From: Hirundichthys speculiger | Taxonomy: Eukaryota > Chordata > Actinopteri > Beloniformes > Exocoetidae | Direction of reading: 5' to 3' | Length of the DNA stretch: 64,000 nt | Assembly (NCBI GenBank): GCA_018398805.1 | Contig: JAGFBZ010000745.1 | Location: 124,001 to 188,000 of the forward strand | Shown here: positions 13,801-23,381 of the stretch, piece after piece | Layout: every line of letters begins with the position of its first letter | Position numbering within the stretch: the first letter of the stretch is position 1 | Notes under the pieces: model-generated | What the model saw: only the letters and a program-made list of their open reading frames with translations | Told to the model about the DNA's origin: nothing | Databases searched by the model: none | Program-made: the position numbers and the translations under genes

Positions 13801-16800
13801 AACGAACGAAATAACGAAAACTAGAATTGAAAAAACATTTTCGTTAACTTAAATAAAATAAAAACGAGTTTTTTAAAAAACGATAACTGACAAACTGTAT
13901 TATGTGTTTATAAAACGAACTAAAATTAACTATAATAATGTCAAGAACGTCCTTCGTTTTCATGTTTGTAATTTTTCTTCTTCATAAACTTATGAAATCT
14001 ATTAAATTCGCTCTGCGGATTTAGTTTAGTCGCTGCGGCAAAAGTTGAGAGAAAGCGTCTCAGTCCTATTTGGGATTTCTTTGACTATGACTGTGTTAAT
14101 GATAAAAATAAGTGCCTTGTTGTTGAAGCAGGTGATACAATGTGTGGAATACTTCTGAAGGAGAAAAAAACCCACGAATCTGAAAGTCCATTTGAAAAGC
14201 TCGCACAAGAAGGCTAACCAAGACTAGCTGGATAAGCTAGCCTAAGCTAGCCCCCTGGAAAGAAGGCTAACCAAGACTACCTGGATAAGCTAGCCTAAGA
14301 TAGCCCCCTGGAAAGAGAAGCTACAGCTGCAGGCCAGTCAGCGTTGGGAAGGAACGGGAGAAAACAGCAACTATAATGGACTGTTTCCATGGAGACCAGA
14401 TAGCTGCTGGTCAGTAAATATGCAGGAACACCACAAGAGGGAAGACGCATTGATAAATATGTTTATTGAGACCAGAATGTAAACACGACTATGTGATTTG
14501 ATAGTCTTCAAAAAGTTCAGTGCTTCACTCTAACCAAAATTACAACCCTAATTTACAAAATAAAACTAAAACTAACACTGAAACTAATAAAAACTAAACT
14601 AAAACTAAGTATTCCAAAACAAAAACGAATAAAACCTAGCAAAACTGCTCTAAAAATGAATTAAAACTAACTGAATTTGGAAAAACTAATCTAAAAACTA
14701 AATAAAAACTAAAACTAATGGAAAATCCAAAACTATTATAACCCTGGTGCAAACACGTGCATTTTAGACAAATCATGCGCGGTATTTGAATGAACAAGCA
14801 TCTTATGTTCCCCGCGGACCCATCAGAACCAAACTCGCAGCTGCTGGCAGTTACGCAACAGAGGTCACGAACCACATTGCAGCGGAGAAGACAGCTGATT
14901 GGCCCAAATTTACACAACATTTTGGAGGCTTAGAGACGTATGAATATGTGGTATGTGTTTGTACATGTGTAGGGGGTTGGGGGTGGGGGGATGATGGCTT
15001 CATGCCAGCTTCAGTCCAGCCAGTGACAGAAAGGCAGGAGGCCGGGACTGGGTGGGACACACGTGGACTTTTCAAGTCATACACAAGCATTCACTTCAGG
15101 GTCGACTTCATTTAGGCCAATTAAAGCTCAGGAAAAAGAGGGGTGGTAAAAGCCTCTGGGGAGTGGGGGGGGGGGGGAGAGAAAGAAGGCGAGCTGTGTG
15201 AAATGTGTAAACACTCCCTTTATCACGACTCTGGGGCCTCGAACAAAGTGAAACAGAAATGCATGGAGACACACCTATTGACAGTTGCAGAAAGACTCGG
15301 AGCAGCAGATCTCACGTCAACGTTCCACCCCCCCCCCCCCCCCACCCCCCCAACCCCCACCCCCAAACCTGCCTGACAGCGCTTGGTTTCCCGCCAAACC
15401 GCTAAAAACCGGGCCAAACACGCCGAAGTGCAGCTTTTCTCTCCACCGTGTCGCTCTTATGTAATAGCCTTGGAGGTTTCGACGGGCTGAGGATTGAAAC
15501 GGCTCCAACTGCAGATTCAGTTACACCCCCCCACCACCACCACCCCAAAACTGAAACCTACCCATGAGGCAGTCAGAGCAATGAGGAATGCAACAAGGAG
15601 AGGAGAGCAGCCCAGGTGCTCCAGTAAAACGCTGCCGCTCTACACTTTCAAAAACCATAAATAATGGGGGTCTTAAGTATGGAGCCCCGTTTGGGTCATA
15701 ATTCAATGAATAAATGAGTCTGTTATTATGAAATACAGGCGTTTATTATTACGAAATATTTCCCATTATTATGATAATAGTTTCGTTTTTCATAAGAATG
15801 AGCTTTTACATAATAATGGATCATTTTTCATTAGAATGATTTGTGTGTCAATCACAGCAGAGAGGGCGGAGCCATTTATGTGATTGGCTGCTCTTTCATT
15901 CAGGCATAAACAACAGAACAGTGAATATTGATAGTGGGTGAGAGGTGCAATGTATATACTCCAGGCCAGTAGGTGGCAGAATGCTCCTCAGTTTACGGTT
16001 AAAAGTTGACATTGACTAAGAAACGTCAAGGTTTCCCGTAGCTCAGTCCAAGCTGCCATAGCTACAATCGGACTAGGAGCGCACCTTGATGACGCCACGG
16101 CCCGCTGCTAATGGGACCTCACGGCCAAAACTAGTCGATGTCAGAGCGTAGAATGGAGAAGGATCAGCCAATGAGCGTGCAGGTCAACCACTGGTCCCGC
16201 CCACTGGCAAAATGTCATTATTATGTAAAAGCTCATTCTTATAAAAAACAAAGCAATTATGTAAAAACTCATTCTTAGATAAAAAAAGCCATTCTGAAAT
16301 AAACTATTATGCGTTAAACTAAGATTAAATAATAATAAAAATATATTTCATAATAATTACTTTTTCATAATACTGGGAAATATTTCATAATAATGGATAC
16401 ATATTTCATAATAATAAATGTCTGTAGTTCATAATTATAGTCTCAATTATTCATTGAATTATGACCCAAACGGGGCTCCATACTTAAGATGCGTTAAGAG
16501 TATATTTCTAACTTTAAACGTGTCATAACAACAGCCTTCACACCCCTGGGTAGAACAAATGGTACGTGATTCTATATGTAAAAGCCTATTTACTGAGGTT
16601 TTGTTGCAGATCCAACACAGTCGGTGCAACATTTCCCCGTAAATGTCTCCTGCACAAGTGAGCAGAGTCTGCAGAGCATCTAGACAGCAAAGCAACTGGC
16701 ACGAACCCAGTAAACCCACTAGACGCCCCCCCATCCCCCGTTCACAACCGTGAAAGGTGACGTAATGCACATTGTTTTTGAATGAAAACTGAAGAACTAA

Positions 16801-19800
16801 GAACTCAATTAAAGGCCACAGTTACATGATGTTTTTTAATTCGGAATTAATTATTCGGAATTAAATAATTCAGAATTAAACTATTTTCCTTCGAGTTTAC
16901 ATGGAAATAGTAATTCCGAATTGAGGTTTACATGGAAAACACGTTTGATCGGCTTTATCCAATTCCGATTAAGGTCTGGGGGTTGGGAAGGGTTCTGATT
17001 GGATTGGGGGGGTGGACGTCTTTACGTATTTACATCTACCGGAAGAAAACAAACTTACTCGATTAGCAACAACATGGAGGACTACATTATTAGCATCTTT
17101 TTTGGATTTGTTTTGATTTTATTTTTGAAGCAGCAGCACGACAACATCATGTCGATGATTTTCTTTCGAAAACAAGCCCAGCGCAGAATATAAGTGTCAT
17201 CGCGACAGACGGGCAAGAGAACTAGCATGCGCAGAAAGACCGGAATTTACTTCGGAATTAAGCTTTAATTTGGAATGGACATTTTCATTCGGAATTAGGT
17301 GTTTACATGGTAAATTTTAATCATTTTAAATCGGATTTAATTCTAATTCTGAATTAAAGAGGAATTAAACGCACTAATCGTCGAGTTAGGGACTTGACCT
17401 ACTGTTAGAGGGATGTCTGTGAGTTTCTGATTGACAGGGATGAAAACTGAAACAAAAACTGTCACAGCAGTGTTTAGATCTGGTCTCTGAGATACAGACC
17501 GGTCAACTGAATCTGTTTTACTGAATAAAAGGGAAAAATATGAGCAAAAGAAGACAGAATTGAGTCTTTTGGTCATTTCTCTGTCACTGACCTGTCGTGG
17601 CGATGCAATCGAATCCAACAAAGGCGTAGAAACAAGTGGCGGCTCCAGAGAGGACGCCTGTGAAACCGAACGGCATGAAGCCACCCACTCCTAAACTCTC
17701 CTTGGTTGGCAGGAGGACGGTCAGACTGGGCAGAAGAAAAGACCGAAAGTCAAAATATGAATGAAAAAAAGGTAACTCAACAGGACAGTTCACAGGTGTG
17801 GTTGGCATGTGGGCCAACCACATAACCCTGATCACATGTGGCCAACGTGAAGCTGGGAGACAATCCCATACGCCCCCCCATTTGTCAGCATATATAAATC
17901 TCCGGTGCACTGTAAAAAAGAAAATTGTAATATACCAGAATTGTACTGTCTATTTTACAGATTTTTTTTCTGTATTTTTAAAATACCATTTAATTTACAA
18001 AAATAGACTTTGATTTTACATGTCAAATGTAAAATAACATTAAATCACTGTGAAAACACACAATATTTCTGTTCTTTTACAAAAAAACCCCATTAGAAAT
18101 ACATATATTTATTGTTAAAATACGTTCACAAATATATCGTAATTTCACAAATATTTGTTTGTTATTTAAGGAATAAACTATAAAATTCAACTTTAAAACT
18201 AAAAAAAAAGGAAAAAAAATCATTTAAAATTACTGAGGAATTAATAGTACAAATTTGTAATTTTACTATAATTTCTTTATTAATTGACTAATATTTTCAT
18301 TGAAAATAACTACAATTACTCTCATTTCTAGATGGTAACATTTATTACCATTATATTAATAAATGGTTATTAATTATATTTATTTTTGAAAGGACATCTA
18401 AAGAGACATAGGGAAAGGGGAAAGCTTGAGAGGGTGAATAATAAAGAGTTGGACTTGAACTTAGGGCTGCTGCCTCTGCTTATGGAGCATCAGCTCTACC
18501 AAGGGAGCTGCAATTAAATGCTTTCAATAAAGCATTTCTCTGATAGATATGCTGCTAGTGATCTGGCAGGTCCCTTTGGGTCGTTTCCCAGCATCCTTTG
18601 CAGCCCTGGTTGTTTAGGTGCTTATCTGTGTTTATTTGTTAGCTATTTGATTTAATGCTGCCATGTAAAGTCTGTTGCTGGTTTGACCCCCTGTTGATTC
18701 AGAGCCCTTACATTTAACATGTTCATTTGTGTCACCCTGAGTTAAGTCTGTCTGTGTTCGAATGAGAACCCATGAGTTTGGTTAATAAAGTGTGTAAAAC
18801 AAAACTTGTGCTGCGCTAAAACAGGAAGCTAACAAAATACTCCTTTAGCTAGTGCCATGACTCTGTCAGGTGTTGCAGACCAGGATCCACTACAATACAA
18901 AGGCTACAGTCCTTAAAATTGTAGCAATTTTAAACCCAATATCTAGATTTTCAACAGCTTTTTGACATGTTTTGAAAGATTTTTTGTCATATACACTTAT
19001 ATTACATCAAATACAAATTATTATAAAACTTCTTTACATAAAATAATGTCATTAAAAACAATTAATAACAGCACATTTCTGCACATACAAGCGTCGGCTG
19101 TTGAAGCAGCAGGTGAAACGCTTCCTTACTTGTGACTAGAGTTGCTTGTAGCGTTGGGGTGCAGGATCTCTGCCGGGTCCAGCTGCCAGTTCTTCATGGT
19201 TCCTTTGACCAGGCCAGAGATCACCATGAACAGCAACACCAGGATGTTGATGCACGTGAAAACCTTGTTCACCATAGCTGACTCCTTCACCCCAAAAACC
19301 AGCAGACCTTAAAAGGAGAAACAAATACATATGAGTCATTCTTCAACTACGGTAGAATTTGTGTCCTTTGCAGGAATAATAGATGCAAAACACATTTCTT
19401 AATTTTTTTTGTTTTTGGCACAGTTACTTGACACCAAGAGGAACATACAAAAATTAATTTAAAGGTCAAGTGTTATTTTTTATTACATAAACCATGGTTT
19501 TATATGTATGGGTTGTGCTATTGTGCGATTGGTCAGATTTTTGACCTTCAATCCCTCTTAATGTTGAATTACATTTTGATTTAAAAACTAACTTTACAGA
19601 CAAATGGTACATAAATACCTATTTTAATAAAACATACCATGTGTTGTAAGATACAGTAGTATTAAATGTCTTTTTTAATAAAAACAACACCTGTCCCTCA
19701 GGGGTCACTGTCATTTCCATCACACGCCACAAAATGTAATTTTAGGGAGGTTTTTTTTAAGGTTTGAACACCTGCAACCATGGTAACAATCAGTCACAGG

Positions 19801-22800
19801 AGAGCACATGGCAGGTAGGCTCTTGTCGATTGTGCTAGCAATAATTTTTGGCATAATCTGAGGAATTGAGCATAATTTTTGCCCTTTTTCCAAAAGTAGC
19901 ACTGCTAGCATAATCCGTATATTTTCTTGTCTTAATAGCACAATTTTAGAATAATTCAAGAAAACGAAGATCTCAGCTACTAAAAACGATAGATTACTAT
20001 TAACAGTTGGTTCCATTACTTGCAAGCAAGTGTGATGCTTCAATATAACAAGCGCTAATTAACTGTTGGAGAACGAATGAGAGAAGTCAAGCCGGACTGC
20101 GTGGTTCAGAAAGGAGCGAGATTATACGATGTTAAATTTGTTATCCAGGGCTTTGTCAGAAACTGCATGGTTTAGTTTTCATTGTATTTGTTTTTAATTG
20201 TTTTGAAACCCAGGGCGCGCTGCTAGCGCGCGCACACTTCGTTGTTTACTCGAAATTTGCATACTTTACCATGGTAACTAGAGGCCATTTGAGTCCAAAA
20301 CCTTGCGCAAACTGTGTCACTCTCTGCTACACGCGATAGTTAGCAAGCTATCCGCGGATAGTTATCCACCACACTATCCAGGCTTTGTGCAACCTATTTT
20401 TGTTCACTGGATAACTAGCCGCTGGATAGCAGATTATCCGCCGTATAGGCCTAACCACCAGATAAAGTTACCCAGGTTTTGAACAACCGGGCCCAGAATG
20501 TCAGGCCAGGGTTAATAAAATACATTTTCAAACTTGTCTTGTGAGTTGTGAAGTTTGTGCACAGAATAATTTTTTTTTAAAGTAGCATAATTTTGAAAAG
20601 CGAGCATAATTTGAGCATAATTTTGGCAAAAAACAAGCACTGCCAACAGCATAATATGCTACTTTTACTAGCACAATCTGCAAATGCCTAATGGCAGGAG
20701 AGCAGAGCTAGCTCCCTGGAAGAATATGAAAGCTGAAAAAAATCAAGGTAAATATTTCCCAAACAAAGAAGATGTTTATTGGTCATCATTTCCAAAAAGC
20801 TCATACTTTCTTTAAATTTATAAATAATTATTAAAATAACATTTCATGTCGTGTATTTTGTGTATATTTAATGCTAGCTTTAAAACAGAGATTAGCATGC
20901 TAATACAACATGAGATTTTTGAAAAATTCCACATTTCCACAACAGTCATTTCCATCACGTTTTTCATTCTGATGGAAATTACAATCCTGAAAATAAATAT
21001 ATTTATATATTTGGGATCATTTACGTGTGAAATTTCATGAAATATTTTTGAAAACATGAGTTCTGTAAATAATTTTGTTTGTAAAACACATTATTTCTGG
21101 TGTGATGGAAATGATGCTTTCCTCTGAATGTTCGACTAAAATAAGAAAAAATATACATAAAATATATATTACCTATATAATTACATCACAGCAGCTACCA
21201 GAATGTATTTCTACACATAATGGATAAGCAAAACATATCAAAATATTACCTAAAATATGTGTTTGATTTTCTAAAATTTTTGAGACCAAATTTGACCATA
21301 GTTGAAGAATGACCCAAATATACATGCAATTTATATATCAGATGTATATATGCGTGCAGAAGGGGAGGGGCGTAACTACCTGTCAGAGTGACTATGATGA
21401 GCACGGCGAACATGTCGGGGTACTCAGCCAGCACGCCCGGTGCGTTCATAGACATGTACTCTTTGCAGAACTGCTCTATGCGCTTCCCCACCAATTCGTC
21501 AAACGTGGCGCTCCAGGCGCGCGCCACGCTGGACGTACCTGCCACGAAGAAAGATCAGCTTTAACCACCTCTTCTCCGTCAAACAAACAGCTTCTCAGAC
21601 CGACGCAGCGGGAGGCAGGCGTGGGCGGGTTTCAGATCTTCTGAACCAGGGGTTCTTAACCTTTTAGACCTTGAGACCCAATTTTTTAGTACAAAATGGC
21701 CTGGTACCCATTAAATATTAACACTGTGAAGGTTTAATTGACCTCACTCTTGGTTTGATTTGTATTCAATAATAAACCAAATCCACTTACTGTCAAACAA
21801 GCAATAACCTTATCAAATAAAATTACATGATAAATTGGGGTTATGACAAACACTTTTATCAAACACGTGTATGTAAATCTGCACACACACTGTATGAAGA
21901 CAAGTCAAGCTTTTTAATGATAATATAAGAGACCAGTATTAGGAATTTACTTTAAATTAATAAAAAAAAAAAAAACAATATATAAAATTGTTGAATTTCC
22001 CTTCTGGGATTAATAAAGTTTTTTTCATTTTCATTTTCAATTCATTTTCATATAAAATCAATCAATAAAAGAGAGCGATGAAAAAAAAGGAATTTAAATA
22101 TTATAAATCTTTTAAATTAAATAAATAAACTGCTAATTAAATTGAAATAAAGTGCAAATTTAGAATCTAAATGCAAACATTTAAAGCAGTGATTCCCAAA
22201 GTGTGGGCCGCGGCCCCCTGGTGGGCCGTCGTGGTACTGCAGGTGGACCGTGAGAGATCATTAAAAATAGACAAATTGTTTTAAATCTTCGATTTTTAAA
22301 AACAATATGTTTTATTACTATAAAATATTCATGACATGATTTCAAAAATATATATATTCATAGGTTATAAAACAAACCAACTGAGTGTTATTCTACTGTT
22401 AACTAAATATGACAAGAGTCATCTTATTTGTTGTATGTATTGGCGCTTGTTAAACAACTGAAAGATGCATTATCGCCACCACGGGGTTGAAAGCTGCACG
22501 CAGTCCCGTGGCCCACAGGTGCAAAACTGAAAGTTTTTTGAAGCCCTCTGGGGGGCGCTGGCGGCTCAGGTTTGGGTCACGGCCCTATGGTTAAGAACCA
22601 CTGTTCTAAACATTTCAGAGCAGTGTCGACGGATAAACCGGTTTCTAACTGCAGTACTGCCACAGGCCTGCAGGGGGACACTGGCGCACCCGTTGGCGGT
22701 CGTCGTCGTGCCAGAGTCGTGCACGGACCCACGCTTGGTGCAGTGTTGCTTTACCGATGATGTAGGAGAGGATGAGGTTCCACCCAGTGATGAAGGCCCA

Positions 22801-23206
22801 GAGCTCCCCGACGGTCACGTAGGAGTAAAGATAAGCCGAGCCCGTCTTGGGGACGCGCGCCCCAAACTCAGCGTAGCAGAGACCCGCCAGCACCGACGCC
22901 AAGGCCGCTATCAGGAAAGACAGGACGATGGCGGGACCTGAGGAGGGAAGGGCACCCGTGCGATTAAAAGCTCAAAACTGCAACCCTTCCGTTCATCAAC
23001 CTCAGCGACGCCAACTCACCTGAATTGTCCCGCGCAACGGCGCCGGCGAGCACGTAAACGCCAGCGCCCAGCGTGCTGCCCACGCCCAGGGCCACCAGGT
23101 CGAAGGTGTTGAGACATCGAGACAGACGGGAGTCCTCGGCGTTGCAGTTCACCACCTTCACCCTCAGCAGTCGCTTGCCGAAGTGCAGAAGCGTCTCCAG
23201 TGCCAT
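3449..23206 (-). CDS. slc7a1: cationic amino acid transporter 1 (CAT-1), full coding span
   Basis: A multi-pass plasma-membrane transporter of the APC superfamily that moves arginine, lysine and ornithine. Twelve exon positions were joined by reading splice sites; all phases agree and give about 690 residues as read, or about 651 if the C-terminal frameshift discussed under the last exon is an error. CAT-1-type signatures are [20 protein letters not shown] in exon 1, [19 protein letters not shown] in exon 2, [18 protein letters not shown] across exons 5/6, [20 protein letters not shown] in exon 8, and [15 protein letters not shown] in exon 10. CAT-1 (SLC7A1) is the best match, above CAT-2 and CAT-3, because of the YQPEQ...VYQ linker and [15 protein letters not shown]. 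The first true ATG in frame is 23206 and aligns with mammalian CAT starts; the in-frame GTG at 23245 is not a start. Exon 7 is duplicated (7a/7b). The introns hold hAT, pogo and MITE insertions. Confidence 0.93.
3931..5127 (-). mobile_element. hAT-like element, GGGATGGAACGG family, copy 1
   Basis: Terminal inverted repeats GGGATGAAACGATA and ATAACCGTTCCATCCCTA. Flanked by the 8-bp direct repeat AGCGAGCA (3923-3930 and 5128-5135). It sits in the slc7a1 intron between exons 11 and 12, in the opposite orientation to its relative at 50327-51252. No intact transposase. Contains the poly(A)/(TA)n tract at 4782-4852. Confidence 0.85.
4782..4852. repeat. poly(A) followed by (TA)n microsatellite
   Basis: About 24 A residues followed by about 24 TA dinucleotides inside the hAT-like element. 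Reading frames of I-Y repeats across it are artefacts. Confidence 0.95.
5182..5290 (-). CDS. slc7a1: slc7a1 coding exon 11
   Basis: Reads [20 protein letters not shown] then [17 protein letters not shown], the last pair of membrane helices. Acceptor CTCAG, donor GTACTT, 109 bp. Confidence 0.92.
5383..5534 (-). CDS. slc7a1: slc7a1 coding exon 10
   Basis: Reads [20 protein letters not shown], a membrane segment, then [15 protein letters not shown]. Acceptor CTGCAG, donor GTTTTG after AAG, phase 0 out, 152 bp. Confidence 0.92.
5713..5918 (-). CDS. slc7a1: slc7a1 coding exon 9
   Basis: Starts [20 protein letters not shown], the CAT-1-type cytoplasmic linker, then [20 protein letters not shown] and [10 protein letters not shown]. 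Acceptor GTTTCAG, donor GTAGGC, 206 bp. The linker is the region that best separates CAT-1 from CAT-2 and CAT-3. Confidence 0.92.
5966..8517 (+). mobile_element. pogo-like element carrying a minisatellite
   Basis: Ends are inverted repeats: left TTTCCAGACTATAAGTCACA at 5972-5991 and right TGCGACTTATAGTCCAGAAA. This is the TATAAG-type terminus also seen in the pogo element at 41.2 kb. Just inside the left end the plus strand reads [20 protein letters not shown] and [15 protein letters not shown] before a stop, which resembles the N-terminal helix-turn-helix of a pogo-family transposase. Nearly all the rest is the 20-bp minisatellite. The left end lies about 48 bp from the slc7a1 exon 9 acceptor. 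Confidence 0.75.
6331..8390. repeat. 20-bp minisatellite, about 100 copies
   Basis: Unit GATGGAGGAACGAGTCCACA with scattered variants (ACGGAGG, ACAGAGG, GGAAGGAG) and periodic 23-bp forms containing CAACGAGTCCCC(T/G)GCTGG. 20 is not a multiple of 3 and the unit is stop-poor, so long open frames appear in several frames on both strands (up to 693 codons minus, 538 plus), with repeats such as [17 protein letters not shown]. These are not supported as genes. Confidence 0.96.
8518..9286. other. slc7a1 intron 8 sequence, nothing recognised
   Basis: Between the pogo-like element and exon 8. No exon-like frame or clear repeat boundary was seen; a short C/A homopolymer lies at 9030-9047. Confidence 0.5.
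9287..9389 (-). CDS. slc7a1: slc7a1 coding exon 8
   Basis: Reads [35 protein letters not shown], a transmembrane segment common to both splice forms. Acceptor TTTCAG, donor GTGAGT, 103 bp. Confidence 0.94.
9589..10432 (+). mobile_element. GGAGCCCCGTTTGGG MITE, copy 1
   Basis: Long perfect-type terminal inverted repeats: ATGGAGCCCCGTTTGGGTCA at the left and its complement at the right, followed by TTATTATGAAATA-rich arms and a GC-richer core (with CCACCTACTGGCCTGGAG). No coding capacity. It has two relatives, an inverted one at 15679-16481 and a same-orientation one at 35906-36652. Lies in the slc7a1 intron downstream of exon 7b. Confidence 0.9.
10994..11130 (-). CDS. slc7a1: slc7a1 alternative exon 7b (CAT-2A-like)
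   Basis: 137 bp: reads [20 protein letters not shown] then [20 protein letters not shown] and AAGVMS. Acceptor after CCGGCCCCAG, donor GTAAGA, phases identical to exon 7a. FPLPRI.FAM.RDGLLF.FLA.VS is the signature of the CAT-2A exon. The Arg in SRDG sits where the high-affinity form has Glu, a position linked to the low substrate affinity of CAT-2A. Lies 571 bp downstream of exon 7a in transcript direction. Confidence 0.87.
11702..11844 (-). CDS. slc7a1: slc7a1 alternative exon 7a (CAT-2B/CAT-1-like)
   Basis: 143 bp: reads [20 protein letters not shown] then [19 protein letters not shown] and ATPASGTGA. Acceptor after CGCGGCAG, donor GTGAGG. Phase in 2 and phase out 1, the same as exon 7b, so only one of the two can be included in frame. 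The acidic residue in AMADDG corresponds to the Glu of high-affinity CATs (AMAEDG). It differs from the vertebrate consensus in several normally fixed places (SAM-L for GSM-F, W for Y, GIGPSTAK for N-D-R-T-K) and is one residue longer than the human CAT-1 exon. Confidence 0.85.
12052..13350 (+). mobile_element. hAT family A (TAGGGRTGCACGATAAC), copy 1
   Basis: Terminal inverted repeats TAGGGGTGCACGATAAC and GTTATCGTGCAACCCTA. Flanking 8-bp repeats CTGAAAAC and CTCAAAAC differ at one base. Interior contains a broken BED-finger-like segment ([16 protein letters not shown] near 12610) and a run of GTGAGCTAAC decamers at 12660-12740. Non-autonomous. Located in the slc7a1 intron between exons 6 and 7a. 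Confidence 0.9.
12655..12742. repeat. short GTGAGCTAAC decamer array
   Basis: About eight copies of a 10-bp GTGAGCTAAC/ATGAGCTAAC unit inside hAT A copy 1. Shorter versions occur in the other family A copies, so this array expanded within the element. Confidence 0.85.
13488..13710 (-). CDS. slc7a1: slc7a1 coding exon 6
   Basis: Residues about 281-354: [20 protein letters not shown], then [40 protein letters not shown] and [10 protein letters not shown]. Donor GTGAGC follows AG, so the split Ser codon is completed by either exon 7a or 7b (both begin C CTG CTG). 223 bp. Confidence 0.94.
13779..14746 (+). mobile_element. hAT element with BED-finger remnant
   Basis: Ends CAAGGTTATTATCGTTAACG and ACTATTATAACCCTG. 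Flanking 8-bp repeats GTGCGAAC and GTGCAAAC (one mismatch). The plus strand at about 14040-14210 reads [20 protein letters not shown] then [19 protein letters not shown], which resembles the BED zinc finger of hAT/ZBED transposases with lost cysteines or histidines. Contains a 56-bp tandem duplication at about 14206-14320. Confidence 0.85.
15150..15360. other. G-rich and C-rich homopolymer tracts in intron
   Basis: A run of G at about 15166-15178 and a C-rich stretch at 15327-15362, within otherwise unremarkable slc7a1 intron sequence (14755-15678). Confidence 0.7.
15679..16481 (-). mobile_element. GGAGCCCCGTTTGGG MITE, copy 2 (inverted)
   Basis: Same long inverted termini as copy 1, but the asymmetric core is reversed: CTCCAGGCCAGTAGGTGGCA reads here on the plus strand. 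It therefore forms an inverted pair with 9589-10432 around exons 6, 7a and 7b of slc7a1. Confidence 0.9.
16814..17360 (+). mobile_element. Harbinger-type MITE, copy 1
   Basis: Begins GGCCACAGTTACATGATG and is built of TAATTCCGAATTAA motifs. Internally reads [20 protein letters not shown], resembling the N-terminus of a Harbinger-type open frame; the rest of a transposase is missing. A close relative lies at 47101-47590. Superfamily assignment is by resemblance of ends and peptide only. Confidence 0.65.
17592..17725 (-). CDS. slc7a1: slc7a1 coding exon 5
   Basis: Begins [20 protein letters not shown] and continues [26 protein letters not shown]. The acceptor after TTTTCTTCTGCCCAG was chosen because it is the only nearby site that keeps phase 2 open; an AG further in would give an immediate stop. 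Donor GTCAGT, phase 1 out. It adds a third sequon (NLT) to the glycosylated loop. Confidence 0.88.
17900..18440. other. AT-rich repeat-like intron sequence
   Basis: Begins GCACTGTAAAAAAGAAAATT and contains repeated CTGTATTTT/TTTTACA motifs, as in a common teleost AT-rich repeat. No coding or clear terminal repeat was found. Confidence 0.4.
18445..18514 (-). ncRNA. possible tRNA-derived relic (SINE head or tRNA pseudogene)
   Basis: The minus strand reads GCTCCCTTGGTAGAGC, like a D-arm and A box, followed about 35 nt later by AAGTTCAAGTCC, like a T-arm and B box. The acceptor stem does not pair convincingly, so a working tRNA is unlikely. Confidence 0.3.
19130..19307 (-). CDS. slc7a1: slc7a1 coding exon 4
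   Basis: Residues about 177-235: [20 protein letters not shown], a hydrophobic segment, then [20 protein letters not shown] and TSNSSH. The end codes for clustered N-glycosylation sequons (NAT, NSS) in the third extracellular loop, where CATs are glycosylated. Acceptor TTTTAAG, donor GTAAGG, phase 1 in and phase 2 out. A transposon terminus lies only about 25 bp upstream of the acceptor (see findings). Confidence 0.9.
19332..21314. mobile_element. 2-kb terminal-inverted-repeat element filling slc7a1 intron 3
   Basis: Left end GAGTCATTCTTCAACTACGG (19333) is the inverted complement, with few mismatches, of right end CCATAGTTGAAGAATGACCC. No transposase frame survives. It occupies almost the entire 2072-bp intron between exons 3 and 4, leaving about 24 bp at one side and 65 bp at the other. 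No clean target duplication was identified. The internal structure looks composite. Confidence 0.7.
21380..21538 (-). CDS. slc7a1: slc7a1 coding exon 3
   Basis: Residues about 124-176: [20 protein letters not shown], then [19 protein letters not shown]. Acceptor GGCAG, donor GTAGTT, 159 bp, phase 1 to phase 1. [15 protein letters not shown] is characteristic of the CAT family. Confidence 0.93.
21647..22603 (+). mobile_element. hAT MITE CAGGGGTTCTTAACC with nested hAT fragment
   Basis: Ends CAGGGGTTCTTAACCTTTTA and GGTTAAGAACCACTG. Flanking 8-bp repeats TTCTGAAC and TTCTAAAC. From 22187 a second hAT-type sequence begins CAGTGATTCCCAAAGTGTGG and includes GCCCCCTGGTGGGCCGTCGT, shared with 46390-46450. 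Lies in the intron between exons 2 and 3. Confidence 0.8.
22755..22937 (-). CDS. slc7a1: slc7a1 coding exon 2
   Basis: Residues about 63-123: [20 protein letters not shown], then [20 protein letters not shown] and [19 protein letters not shown]. These are transmembrane segments of the substrate-binding core. Acceptor CTCAG at 22938, donor GTAAAG, 183 bp, phase 1 to phase 1. Confidence 0.93.
23020..23206 (-). CDS. slc7a1: slc7a1 coding exon 1
   Basis: Encodes residues 1-62, beginning [20 protein letters not shown] and running into the first membrane segment [20 protein letters not shown]. It ends TCA G before a GTGAGT donor (phase 1). The nearest upstream acceptor-like site, after a pyrimidine-rich tract ending CTCAG at about 23228, would make this exon begin with a short 5' untranslated part. 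Confidence 0.92.
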
Positions 23207-23381
23207 CAGAGAAGGCGGGAAGGTCGTCTGAGGTTCAGTCGTCACACGGGGGGAGGAGCCAGTCCACGCAGCCTAATGGGGCGGCAAAGAGGTCGCAACA
23301 TGTTTCACACTTTTTCAAACAGCATCTTCTGTGTCATCAGTCGTTTCACCGCTGGCTGGAGCGTAAAACATCCACGATTAT

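Noticed and set aside
17725..17760. Alternative acceptor for slc7a1 exon 5 at ...CCAACCAAG, deeper in the exon
   Set aside because: With the phase set by exon 4 it would give a stop within three codons; the upstream CCCAG keeps the frame open.
18445..18514. Functional tRNA gene
   Set aside because: A- and B-box-like sequences are present, but acceptor and anticodon stems do not pair well; kept only as a possible tRNA-derived relic.
23207..23245. N-terminal extension of slc7a1 to 23245
   Set aside because: The codon at 23245 is GTG; the first ATG is 23206 and aligns with known CAT starts.
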